Part shown: piece after piece, positions 23,484-31,016 of the stretch | Numbering within the stretch: position 1 is the first letter of the stretch | Layout: every line of letters begins with the position of its first letter | From: Acidobacteriota bacterium | GTDB taxonomy: Bacteria > Acidobacteriota > Vicinamibacteria > Vicinamibacterales > UBA2999 | DNA: 55,182 nucleotides | Direction of reading: 5' to 3' | Assembly (NCBI GenBank): GCA_963169195.1 | Contig: CAUJDN010000091.1 | Location: 1-55,182, forward strand | The notes under the pieces: generated by a model | The model's input: the letters and a program-made list of their open reading frames with translations, nothing else | Told to the model about the DNA's origin: nothing | Database searches by the model: none | Position numbers and translations under genes: made by a program

Positions 23484-25498
23484 GCCTGCGCGCGGCTCGG
23501 GTATCATCGGGGGCGGTGCTGGCAACGCTCGTCATCCTCTGGCTGGGGCTCCTCCTCTCGTTGCCGCCTCGCCCCTCGCCCTGGCTCGTGTTCGCATCGG
23601 GACTGCCCGTCGTGGCCATGGCGTCGTGGCGCTGGGCGCGCCGGCGCCGCGTGGCCTGGACCGCGCTCGTCCGCGACACGAAGGACGTCCACGCGCTGGC
23701 GCTGGTGCTGCTCTACGCGCTCGGCGTGCAGATGGCCGACACGCACGGCATCACCACCGACGGGGTCACCTATTTCACGCAGCTCCGCAGCGTCATCTTC
23801 GACCGCGACCTGGACGTCACCGCCGAGTACGCGTTCCTCAACCAGCCGCCCCGTCCGAATCACGTCGTCCCGATCGGGCCGCTGCTCGTCTGGCTGCCGC
23901 TCTACCTGGCCGTGACCATCGTCGACACCGCCGGGCGGTGGATGGGACTCTGGGCCGCCCCCGCGGATCCCGCGGCGCTCGGGCTCGGCCTGCCGTACGT
24001 GCGCGCCGTGCTCATCTCGTCGTTCGCGATCGGGTCAGTGGGGCTGATGGCGGTGCTCCGCCACCTGCGGTCCGAGTTCCCGCGCGTGGTGGCCTTCCTC
24101 GCGGTGCTCCTCGTCTTCGGCGCCACGCCGCTCTACTGGTACATGGTCTACGAGCCGTCGATGACGCACGCCGCGTCGTTCGGCTTCGTCGCGCTCTTCG
24201 TCGTCTCCGCCGCGCGCTGGATCCCGACGTCGACGCCCGACTCCCGACAGGCTCTGCTCCTCGGCACGCTCATCGGCCTGGCGTTTCTCGCACGCTCGCA
24301 GGAATCGCTGTTTGCGATCTATCCGGGCCTCCTCGCCCTGACCGCGGCCGGCGTCCCCTGGGACCAGCGCGTGCGGCGGACCCTGAAGCTGGCCCTGTGG
24401 GCCTTCCTCGGCGCGCTGCCATGGATGCTGCTCCAGCTGGCGCACAGCTACGTCCTCTTCACGCGCTACGATTACGATCTGCTCGGGCAGGGCGGCTACT
24501 TCAACCCGCTGCGGTCGCGCTGGATGGACACCCTGTTCTCGTCGTGGCACGGCTTCCTGTCGTGGACGCCGGTCGCCTACATCGCGGTCGTGGGCACCTT
24601 CGCCTACCTCAGGCGCGAGTGGCGTTGGGCGCTGTCGGCGCTCGTCGTCCTCTTCATCACCGCGTGGGTCAACGGCGCGACGCAGGACTGGGCGGGGGGC
24701 TGGTCGTTCGGCGGGCGCCGCTTCTCGAGCGCGCTCGTGATGCTGGCGCCGGGGCTTGCCGTGGCGATCGGGTTCGTGTTCCGCCGGCCGCTGCTGGCCC
24801 TCGCGCCGCTCGTCGTCGCGGCGCTGTGGTGGAACCACCTGCTGATGGTGCAGTACACCGCGGGGATGCTGCCCAAGGACGAGCCCGTCAGCTTCGGGCG
24901 CATCGTCCGGCAGCAGGCCGAGCTGCACACGCGGCCGCGCTACTGGTACCCGTTCGCGTTCCCGGCCAACGCGTGGTTCGCGTGGCGCGAGGGCCTGCCG
25001 ATGGACAAGTACGACCTGCTCGCGCCCGAGACGCCGCAACCGGGGTTCGACCTGGCATTCGAGCGCGCGGCCGAGAAGTTCCTGCTCGACGGCTGGGGCT
25101 CCGCGGCGAGCGATGACTGGGGGGCCGCGTGGTGGATCGATGGCACCCCGGCAGTGGTGGCGGTGCCACTCGCCCCGGGCGACAGGGAGATCACGATCAC
25201 GGTGCGATCGCGCACGCGCTTCGAGGAGCCCGTCATGCAGGCCACGATGGCGCTCGACGTGAACGGTGAGGAAGTCGGCCGGTTCCTGCCGGGCGTGCCG
25301 GAGCCCGGAGCGGCCGTGATAGGGATCCCTGCCGACACCGCCCGGCGCCTGTTCCGCCGCGGGTTCAACCGGATCGGGTTCCGCAGCCTGGGCGTGACGC
25401 GCGTGGATCCCGGCGACACACGCCCACCGGGGCCGCTGGCCCGGCGGCCGGGCCGGCAGGTGTGGCCCGTCGCCGTGTACAGCCTGCACATCAGGTGA
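23480..25498 (+). CDS. Polytopic membrane protein, probable GT-C glycosyltransferase with C-terminal beta domain
   Basis: The 672-residue protein has about eleven hydrophobic helices. A loop with MADTHGITTDGVTYFTQLRS holds acidic and histidine residues in the expected GT-C position, and WGGWSFGGRRF-like aromatic loops occur later. From about residue 500 it becomes a soluble beta-sandwich-like tail (FDLAFERAAEKFLLDGW and REITITVRSRTR), as in the GT-C gene at 17321. GTG 23480 overlaps the stop of the preceding gene. GTG 23516 is an alternative, eight bases after a TATCAT box. The substrate is unknown. Confidence 0.65.
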   Translation: MSLRAARVSSGAVLATLVILWLGLLLSLPPRPSPWLVFASGLPVVAMASWRWARRRRVAWTALVRDTKDVHALALVLLYALGVQMADTHGITTDGVTYFTQLRSVIFDRDLDVTAEYAFLNQPPRPNHVVPIGPLLVWLPLYLAVTIVDTAGRWMGLWAAPADPAALGLGLPYVRAVLISSFAIGSVGLMAVLRHLRSEFPRVVAFLAVLLVFGATPLYWYMVYEPSMTHAASFGFVALFVVSAARWIPTSTPDSRQALLLGTLIGLAFLARSQESLFAIYPGLLALTAAGVPWDQRVRRTLKLALWAFLGALPWMLLQLAHSYVLFTRYDYDLLGQGGYFNPLRSRWMDTLFSSWHGFLSWTPVAYIAVVGTFAYLRREWRWALSALVVLFITAWVNGATQDWAGGWSFGGRRFSSALVMLAPGLAVAIGFVFRRPLLALAPLVVAALWWNHLLMVQYTAGMLPKDEPVSFGRIVRQQAELHTRPRYWYPFAFPANAWFAWREGLPMDKYDLLAPETPQPGFDLAFERAAEKFLLDGWGSAASDDWGAAWWIDGTPAVVAVPLAPGDREITITVRSRTRFEEPVMQATMALDVNGEEVGRFLPGVPEPGAAVIGIPADTARRLFRRGFNRIGFRSLGVTRVDPGDTRPPGPLARRPGRQVWPVAVYSLHIR

Positions 25499-25505
25499 GG
25501 GTGCC

Positions 25506-25540
25506 CATTGACGACTGCCGAGAATCAGCAGTCGCCAATG
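25506..25540. terminator. Hairpin between convergent GT-C and mak genes
   Basis: CATTGACGACTGC pairs with GCAGTCGCCAATG (one mismatch) across a nine-base loop, eight bases past the GT-C stop codon and 15 bases from the mak stop codon. It is suited to bidirectional termination. The CATTG/CAATG words resemble the short repeat at 17294. Confidence 0.5.
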
Positions 25541-25554
25541 AGCGGGCCGCCCGC

Positions 25555-26445
25555 TCACCACAGCCACGCGGCGCCTCGCACACCGCTCGAGTCGCCGTGG
25601 CGGGCCTTCACGAGCCGCGTGTGCACCTCGTCCGAGAACACGTAGGGCGCCCAGCGCGCGGGCACGCCGGGATAGAGCGCCTCGACGTTCGACACGCCGC
25701 CGCCCAGGACGATGACGTCGGGATCCAGGAGGTTGATGACCGTCGCGAGCGCACGCGCCATGCGGTCCATGTAGCGATCCAGCGCCGCTGAGGCCTCGCC
25801 ATCGCCGTGGGCTGCCGCGGCCGCGATCGCCGCGGCCTCGAGCCGGCGCCCCGTGGCGTCGCCGAAATCGCGCGCGAGCCCCGGCCCCGAGAGGAACGTC
25901 TCGATGCACCCGTGGCGCCCGCAGTAGCATGGCGGCCCCGGCTGCTCCTCGTCCTGCGGCCACGGCAGGGGGTTGTGGCCCCACTCGCCGGCGATGCGGT
26001 GCGCGCCCTCGATCAGCCGGCCGCCCACCACGACGCCGCCGCCCACGCCGGTGCCGATGATGACGCCGAAGACGACCGTGGCGCCGGCGCCCGCGCCGTC
26101 CGTGGCCTCCGAGAGAGCAAAGCAGTTCGCGTCGTTGGCCATGCGCACCGGACGCTGAAGGCGAGCCGCCAGGTCGCGGTCGAACGCGCGGCCGATGAGC
26201 CACGTCGAGTTGGCGTTCTTCACCAGCCCCGTCGCCGGAGAGACGGCGCCCGGGATGCCGACGCCGATGGACGCGGGCCCTCCGTGGGCCTCCTCGAGCT
26301 GCCGGACCAGGCCTGCAATCACGTCCAGTGTGCCCTCGTAGTCGCGTCGTGGCGTCGGCACGCGGACGCGCCCCAGCTCGCGGCCGGCGTCGGACAGCAC
26401 CACCGCCTCGATCTTCGTCCCTCCGAGGTCCACGCCGATCTTCAT
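25555..26445 (-). CDS. mak: Fructokinase (ROK family)
   Basis: The 296-residue protein has all ROK hallmarks: phosphate loop IGVDLGGTKIEAVVL, catalytic-region NDANCFALSEA, GEWGHNPLPWP with the substrate-binding residues, the zinc motif CYCGRHGCIETF, and LDPDVIVLGGGVSNVEALY. The line-up with Escherichia coli Mak, including KNANSTWL and the C-terminal KARHGDSSGVRGAAWLW, is close over the full length. It should therefore phosphorylate fructose (perhaps other hexoses) to the 6-phosphate in the cytoplasm. Its ATG overlaps the stop of the upstream YdeI-like remnant (ATGA), suggesting the two were once one operon. No transporter gene accompanies it. Confidence 0.88.
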   Translation of the reverse strand: MKIGVDLGGTKIEAVVLSDAGRELGRVRVPTPRRDYEGTLDVIAGLVRQLEEAHGGPASIGVGIPGAVSPATGLVKNANSTWLIGRAFDRDLAARLQRPVRMANDANCFALSEATDGAGAGATVVFGVIIGTGVGGGVVVGGRLIEGAHRIAGEWGHNPLPWPQDEEQPGPPCYCGRHGCIETFLSGPGLARDFGDATGRRLEAAAIAAAAAHGDGEASAALDRYMDRMARALATVINLLDPDVIVLGGGVSNVEALYPGVPARWAPYVFSDEVHTRLVKARHGDSSGVRGAAWLW

Positions 26446-26780
26446 CGGCGCGCCCTCGATCCGGCGCGGGATGGCCTCGTCGCGCGCTCACCGGTCTTGC
26501 GCGGGTCGCTTCGCTTCGGCCGGCCGCCGCCGGACGCCGCGGCGGCGCGCGGGCTCGCCGGCCTCTTTCCCGGTCCTGACGTGGGAAGCGCCACCGCACC
26601 CGCCTGCTCGGCCAACACGCCGAGGCGGAGGCCCTGCGCCGACAGGTCGATGAGCTGAGCGAGGCGCCGCGAGCGGGTCCGGAAGCCGACCCAGAGCTCG
26701 GTGTGGCGGTCGTGGTGCCGAGCGAGCCAGCGCCGGAAGTGGCTGGCGTCATGGGAGAATTTCACGGGACCGCCTGTCAT
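26442..26780 (-). pseudogene. YdeI/OmpD-associated family remnant with internal deletion
   Basis: The 112-codon frame begins like a YdeI/OmpD-associated protein (FSHDASHFRRWLARHHDRHT, then ELWVGF). It jumps at about residue 37 to a segment resembling the family's later RRAEELIAQGRMQPAGLAAF motif (here RRLAQLIDLSAQGLRLGVLA), leaving out about 60 residues of the core. The tail is a basic, low-complexity stretch. I read this as a gene inactivated by an in-frame deletion, although a minimal functional form cannot be excluded. The start is preceded by GGGAG. It overlaps mak by four bases, which may be why the frame persists. Confidence 0.5.
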
Positions 26781-26922
26781 GGTGAGCTCCCTCTCCGTGT
26801 TCGCCGTTTCCCTGCGATGAAAGATCCTGGCACGTCGGCCGTCCGGGCGGCCGTATACTCACGCCCGGAATTATGCGCCTGACGACGAGCCTTGCGGGCG
26901 GGTGCGGGCGGGTGCGCCTTTG

Positions 26923-27777
26923 ATGACACAGACAACGCGGGTGAGACTCGTCCTGGCCCTGGCAGCCGTGACGATTGGCTCGACTGCCCCCGGGGCGGCG
27001 CAGGGCGGACGGCATGTGGCGCTGGAGCTGTGGTCGCAGGGCAAACCCGCGTTCGGCGTGTACGTGCCCAACGAGAACCCGCAGCGGTTCGTGCGCGGGC
27101 AGCCGCCGCCGACGGCCATCTACACGAGAGAGGGGGCGGCGAGGCTGGGCGCCAATCCGCTCTACGACTTCGTGTTCCTGAACCTCGAGGGCACCTACGA
27201 CCCCACCGCCGCGAAGACCGTGGTGGACGGCCTGCGCAGTGCCCAGGGCGCCGGACCGCGCAAGACGGTCATCGTCCGCATCCCGTCCATCGCGAGCGAC
27301 GGGGGGGCGGCCACGCGCGCCCGCGTGAGGGACGTGCTCGCGGCCGGCGCCGACGGGGTCACCATCCCGCACATCCGCTCGGTGGAGGAGGCGAGGACCG
27401 CGCTGGGCTTCTTCCGGGAGGCAGGAGCGGACGTGTGGTCCCCCTCGAACCCGACGGGGACCGTCATCGCGATGCTCATGGTGGAGGATCCCGGCGCGGT
27501 GGCGGTCGCCGGCCCAATCGCCGACCTGGAGGGCCTGAGCGTGCTGGCGTGCGGCATCGGCAGCCTCCGGCAGGCGTTGAAGGGCGATGCGGCCGGCGCC
27601 GAGGCAGGCACGCAGCAGGTGCTGGCCGAGACGAAGCGCACGCAGCTGCCCAACATGCTGACGGCCAGTTCGCGGGACGTCGCCCAGCGCGTGCACGAAG
27701 GCTTCCTTGGCCTGCTCGGGCAGGGGGCGTCGGTCGACGACATGATTCGGGCCGGCCGAACGGCGGCTGGGCGCTGA
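26923..27777 (+). CDS. Exported HpcH/HpaI aldolase-like protein
   Basis: The 284-residue protein starts with an apparent signal peptide (VRLVLALAAVTIGSTAPGAAQ). A TIM-barrel of the HpcH/HpaI aldolase/citrate lyase type follows, with FGVYVPNENP, FVFLNLEGTYD, VIVRIPS (substrate arginine), GADGVTIPHIRSVEEA and AMLMVEDPGAV (metal-binding acidic pair region). The usual GPxDLS segment is replaced by CGIGSLRQAL. Ordinary members are cytoplasmic aldolases for 2-keto-3-deoxy acids, so an exported version is unusual. ATG 26923 is used because the signal peptide begins there. GTG 26902 would add seven residues. A TATACT box lies near 26855. Confidence 0.7.
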   Translation: MTQTTRVRLVLALAAVTIGSTAPGAAQGGRHVALELWSQGKPAFGVYVPNENPQRFVRGQPPPTAIYTREGAARLGANPLYDFVFLNLEGTYDPTAAKTVVDGLRSAQGAGPRKTVIVRIPSIASDGGAATRARVRDVLAAGADGVTIPHIRSVEEARTALGFFREAGADVWSPSNPTGTVIAMLMVEDPGAVAVAGPIADLEGLSVLACGIGSLRQALKGDAAGAEAGTQQVLAETKRTQLPNMLTASSRDVAQRVHEGFLGLLGQGASVDDMIRAGRTAAGR

Positions 27778-27810
27778 CGGCCCTGCCGCCGGCCGCCACG
27801 GCCGCCGTCT

Positions 27811-30800
27811 TCATTGCCTGAGCGGCGCCAGCGCGGCAGGCTTCAATCCGCCCGCACCGAGTGTGTCGTACAGCGCCGGCACGGCGGCGATCAGGTCATT
27901 GGTGTCCTTCACCACGGCAGCCAGGTCCTCCCGCGCTTCGGTGGCGGCCCTCACCTGCATGGCCGTCGGCCGCGACGTCGAGTTCATCACCTGGCCCTTC
28001 AGCTGGCCGATCCGCCCGCGCACGTTCTGCTGCTGGCCGCCGAAGCCGCCCCCGCCGCCGGGCCCGCCCTGGTTGGTGAGTCCCAGGCGTGTCCGCAGGC
28101 CGGCAAGGCGCCGGCCGACCTCCTCGACCGCGCCCTTCGCCGACGCCGGCGCGTCTGCCGCGCTCTTCAGCAGCGTCTCCGCCAACTCGAACTGGCCGCC
28201 CAGCGTCGTCACCGCGTCTGCGGCCGCGTTGGCGGTCCGCTGCAGTTCGTGGAGCGACATCGACGTGTCGTGCCAGCTCTTCCGATCCGCGTCGGTCATC
28301 TGCACGGCGCTGTCGCCCGAGACGCGGAGGGGCTTCGTGGCCACCTCCTTGCCGCCCACGACGAGCGTCACACGGTAGTCGCCTGGCAGCACGTGTGGGC
28401 CGTTGAGGGCGGCCGCGCCGAAGGGGCCGCCCCCGCCAGGGCCCTGCGATTGGCTGGCCGGCCGCGGGAGCGGCTCGTGGCGCAGGTCCCAATACACGCG
28501 GTTGACGCCCGCGTTGCCCGCGTCCTTCATGTCCTCACCCTTCAGCTCCCGCACCACGGCTCCTTCCGCGTCGCGCACGCGGAGGGCCACGTCCGTGCTG
28601 GACGCTGCCAGGTAGTAGCTGATGGGCGCCCCGTACGCGGGGTTTTTCCCCCAGAACCCCTTGTCCGCGAGGAAGCCACGATCGTTGGCGGGGTTGAACT
28701 GCAGGGCCGGGCGCAGGTCGAACAGGTGCGCCTGCGACCTCTGCGCCTCCGCGAGCTGCTGGATGGGCGTGGCGTCGTCCAGGATCCAGATGCTGCGCCC
28801 GTGCGTGGCGACGATCATGTCGTTGTCGCGCGGGTGGAACACAATCTCGTGGACGGGCACCGTCGGCAACCCGGCTCTCAGGCGCTGCCACCGGCCGCCG
28901 CGATCGAGGCTGACGAACAGCCCGAACTCGCTGCCCGCGTACACGACGCTCGCGTTCTTCGGGTCCTCGGCGAACGCGGTGATGGCGTGGCCCTTCGGAA
29001 TCCCCTCACCTATGGGGCGGAACGAGTTCCCTCCGTCGGCGCTGGCGTAGACATAGGTGCCGTAGTCGTCGTTGCGGTGGTTGTCGAACGTGGCGTACAC
29101 GGTGTTGTTGTCGTGCCGGGACGGCGTGAGCCGCGAGACGTACGCGTTCTTCGGCACGCCCGGGAATCGGGCGGTGATGTTCGTCCAGCTCTTCCCGTCG
29201 TCCTTCGTCATGTGAACGGTCCCGTCGTCGGCTCCGGCGTAGAGCACGCCTGCCTGCCGCGGGGACTCGGCGAGCTGCACCAGGTTCCCGTACGACTGGA
29301 CGCCATCGTTCTTCGCGATCGTGACGTCCTTGGCCGTGACGCCCATGAGCGACAGCGTTTCGCGGTCCGTGCTCCCGGTGAGGTCGGGACTGATGGCGGC
29401 CCACGTCTGTCCGCGATCCGGTGACCGAAAGACCATGTTGGCGCCCACGTAGAGCACGTCCGGGTCGTGGGCGGAAAGCACGAGCGGGGTGTTCCAGTTC
29501 CATCGCAGGGGCGGCTCGCCGCGCGCGGGCACCGGCCGGATCGACTTGCGCTCGCCCGTCAGGCGGTCGGTCCTGACGATGTTGCCGTCCTGCGACTCGG
29601 CGTAGACCGTGCGGCCGTCCCGCGGGTCCATCTGCGCTTCGAAGCCGTCTCCGCCCTGGATCTGCCGCCACTCGTCGTTGCCGATGCCGGTGCGGCTGCG
29701 CACCTGGCTGGGCCCGCACCACGTGTAGTTGTCCTGCAGCCCGCCGCAGACGTGGTAGGGCGTCTGCATGTCGTAGGTGACGTGATAGAACTGGCCGAGG
29801 TCCATGTTGTAGACGGCCTCCCAGGTCTTCCCCTTGTCGTAGCTGATGCCGATGCCGCCGTCGTTGCCGTCGATGATGTGATTCGGGTTGGCGGGGTCGA
29901 TCCACATCGCGTGGTGGTCCGAGTGCAGCGCGCCGTTCTCGACGAACGTCTTCCCCCCGTCGTCGGAGATGTGGAGCTGCACGCCCAGCACGTAGACGCG
30001 GAGGTCGTTGGTCGGGTCGATGCGGATCTGGCTGAAGTACATGGGCCGCGGGTTCACGCTCGACATCTTCCGCCAGCTGAGCCCCGCATCGTCCGACCGG
30101 TAGACGCCGCTCTCCTTCTCGTGCTCGATGCGCGCGTAGACGACGTTGGGGTTCGCGCGATAGACGTCCAGGCCGATGCGTCCGAGCGGGCCGGCGGGGA
30201 TGCCGCTCGTCAGCTTCGTCCAGGTGCGTCCCGCGTCCGACGACTTGTAGATGGCGCTGCCGGGCCCGCCGCCGTTGAAGCCCCACGTGGCGCGGCGGCG
30301 CTGGTAGGTGGCCGCGTAGAGCACCTTGTTGTTCGCGGGATCCATCACCAGTTCCGTCGCGCCGGTGTCGTCGTCGACGAAGAGCACCTTCGACCAGGTG
30401 AGCCCGCCGTCGGTGGTCTTGAAGACGCCGCGCTCGGGGCCAGGGCCCCAGAGGCTGCCGAGCGCCGCGACGTAGACCACGTCGTGATCGACGGGGTCCA
30501 CGACGATGCGGGCGATGTGGCGGCTGGCCGCGAGGCCCACGTGCTGGAAGGTCCGGCCCGCGTCGGTGGACTTGTAGACGCCGTTGCCCCAGGAGCCGCT
30601 CTGGCGGTTGTTGTTCTCGCCGCTGCCGACCCAGACGGTGTTGGCGTCGCCGTGCGGGATGGCGATGTCGCCAATCGAGACGACATTGTCGAGGTCGTCG
30701 AAGAGGACCTCCCAGGTCGTCCCGTGGTTGGTGGTGCGCCACAGGCCGCCCGTGGCGGCGCCGACGTAGAAGACGGCCGGGTTCGACTCCAGCACGGCGA

Positions 30801-31005
30801 GGTCGTCGATGCGCCCGCCCATGGTGGCGGGACCGATGTTGCGAATGGCCAGGCCAGCGAAGGGATCGGGGGCGCCGCCCGTCACCGGCGCTCTCGTGGC
30901 CGTCGGTGGCGGCGCCTGCGCCGCGACGGCGACGCCCAGGGCCAGGAGCCCCGCGCCCAGCGCGGCGCCCATCGTCTTCCTGCCGGATCTCCACCGCGAC
31001 GTCAT
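27811..31005 (-). CDS. Secreted VPS10/BNR-type beta-propeller protein
   Basis: The 1064-residue protein has a signal peptide (GAALGAGLLALGVAVAAQA). Two consecutive propeller-like halves follow, built from Asp-box blades (KSTDAGRTFQHVG, KTTDGGLTWSKVL, RSPDRGQTWAAIS, MTKDDGKSWTNIT) as in sortilin/VPS10 and glycosyl-hydrolase-like propellers. After about residue 790 come a beta domain (AYGAPISYYLAAS) and a helical C-terminus with a glycine-rich linker. No catalytic site is identifiable, so it is most likely a large extracellular binding protein. SD GGGAGG precedes ATG 31005, 11 bases after the stop of the TonB receptor gene, so the two form an operon. Confidence 0.82.
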   Translation of the reverse strand: MTSRWRSGRKTMGAALGAGLLALGVAVAAQAPPPTATRAPVTGGAPDPFAGLAIRNIGPATMGGRIDDLAVLESNPAVFYVGAATGGLWRTTNHGTTWEVLFDDLDNVVSIGDIAIPHGDANTVWVGSGENNNRQSGSWGNGVYKSTDAGRTFQHVGLAASRHIARIVVDPVDHDVVYVAALGSLWGPGPERGVFKTTDGGLTWSKVLFVDDDTGATELVMDPANNKVLYAATYQRRRATWGFNGGGPGSAIYKSSDAGRTWTKLTSGIPAGPLGRIGLDVYRANPNVVYARIEHEKESGVYRSDDAGLSWRKMSSVNPRPMYFSQIRIDPTNDLRVYVLGVQLHISDDGGKTFVENGALHSDHHAMWIDPANPNHIIDGNDGGIGISYDKGKTWEAVYNMDLGQFYHVTYDMQTPYHVCGGLQDNYTWCGPSQVRSRTGIGNDEWRQIQGGDGFEAQMDPRDGRTVYAESQDGNIVRTDRLTGERKSIRPVPARGEPPLRWNWNTPLVLSAHDPDVLYVGANMVFRSPDRGQTWAAISPDLTGSTDRETLSLMGVTAKDVTIAKNDGVQSYGNLVQLAESPRQAGVLYAGADDGTVHMTKDDGKSWTNITARFPGVPKNAYVSRLTPSRHDNNTVYATFDNHRNDDYGTYVYASADGGNSFRPIGEGIPKGHAITAFAEDPKNASVVYAGSEFGLFVSLDRGGRWQRLRAGLPTVPVHEIVFHPRDNDMIVATHGRSIWILDDATPIQQLAEAQRSQAHLFDLRPALQFNPANDRGFLADKGFWGKNPAYGAPISYYLAASSTDVALRVRDAEGAVVRELKGEDMKDAGNAGVNRVYWDLRHEPLPRPASQSQGPGGGGPFGAAALNGPHVLPGDYRVTLVVGGKEVATKPLRVSGDSAVQMTDADRKSWHDTSMSLHELQRTANAAADAVTTLGGQFELAETLLKSAADAPASAKGAVEEVGRRLAGLRTRLGLTNQGGPGGGGGFGGQQQNVRGRIGQLKGQVMNSTSRPTAMQVRAATEAREDLAAVVKDTNDLIAAVPALYDTLGAGGLKPAALAPLRQ

Positions 31006-31016
31006 TACGCCTCCCT

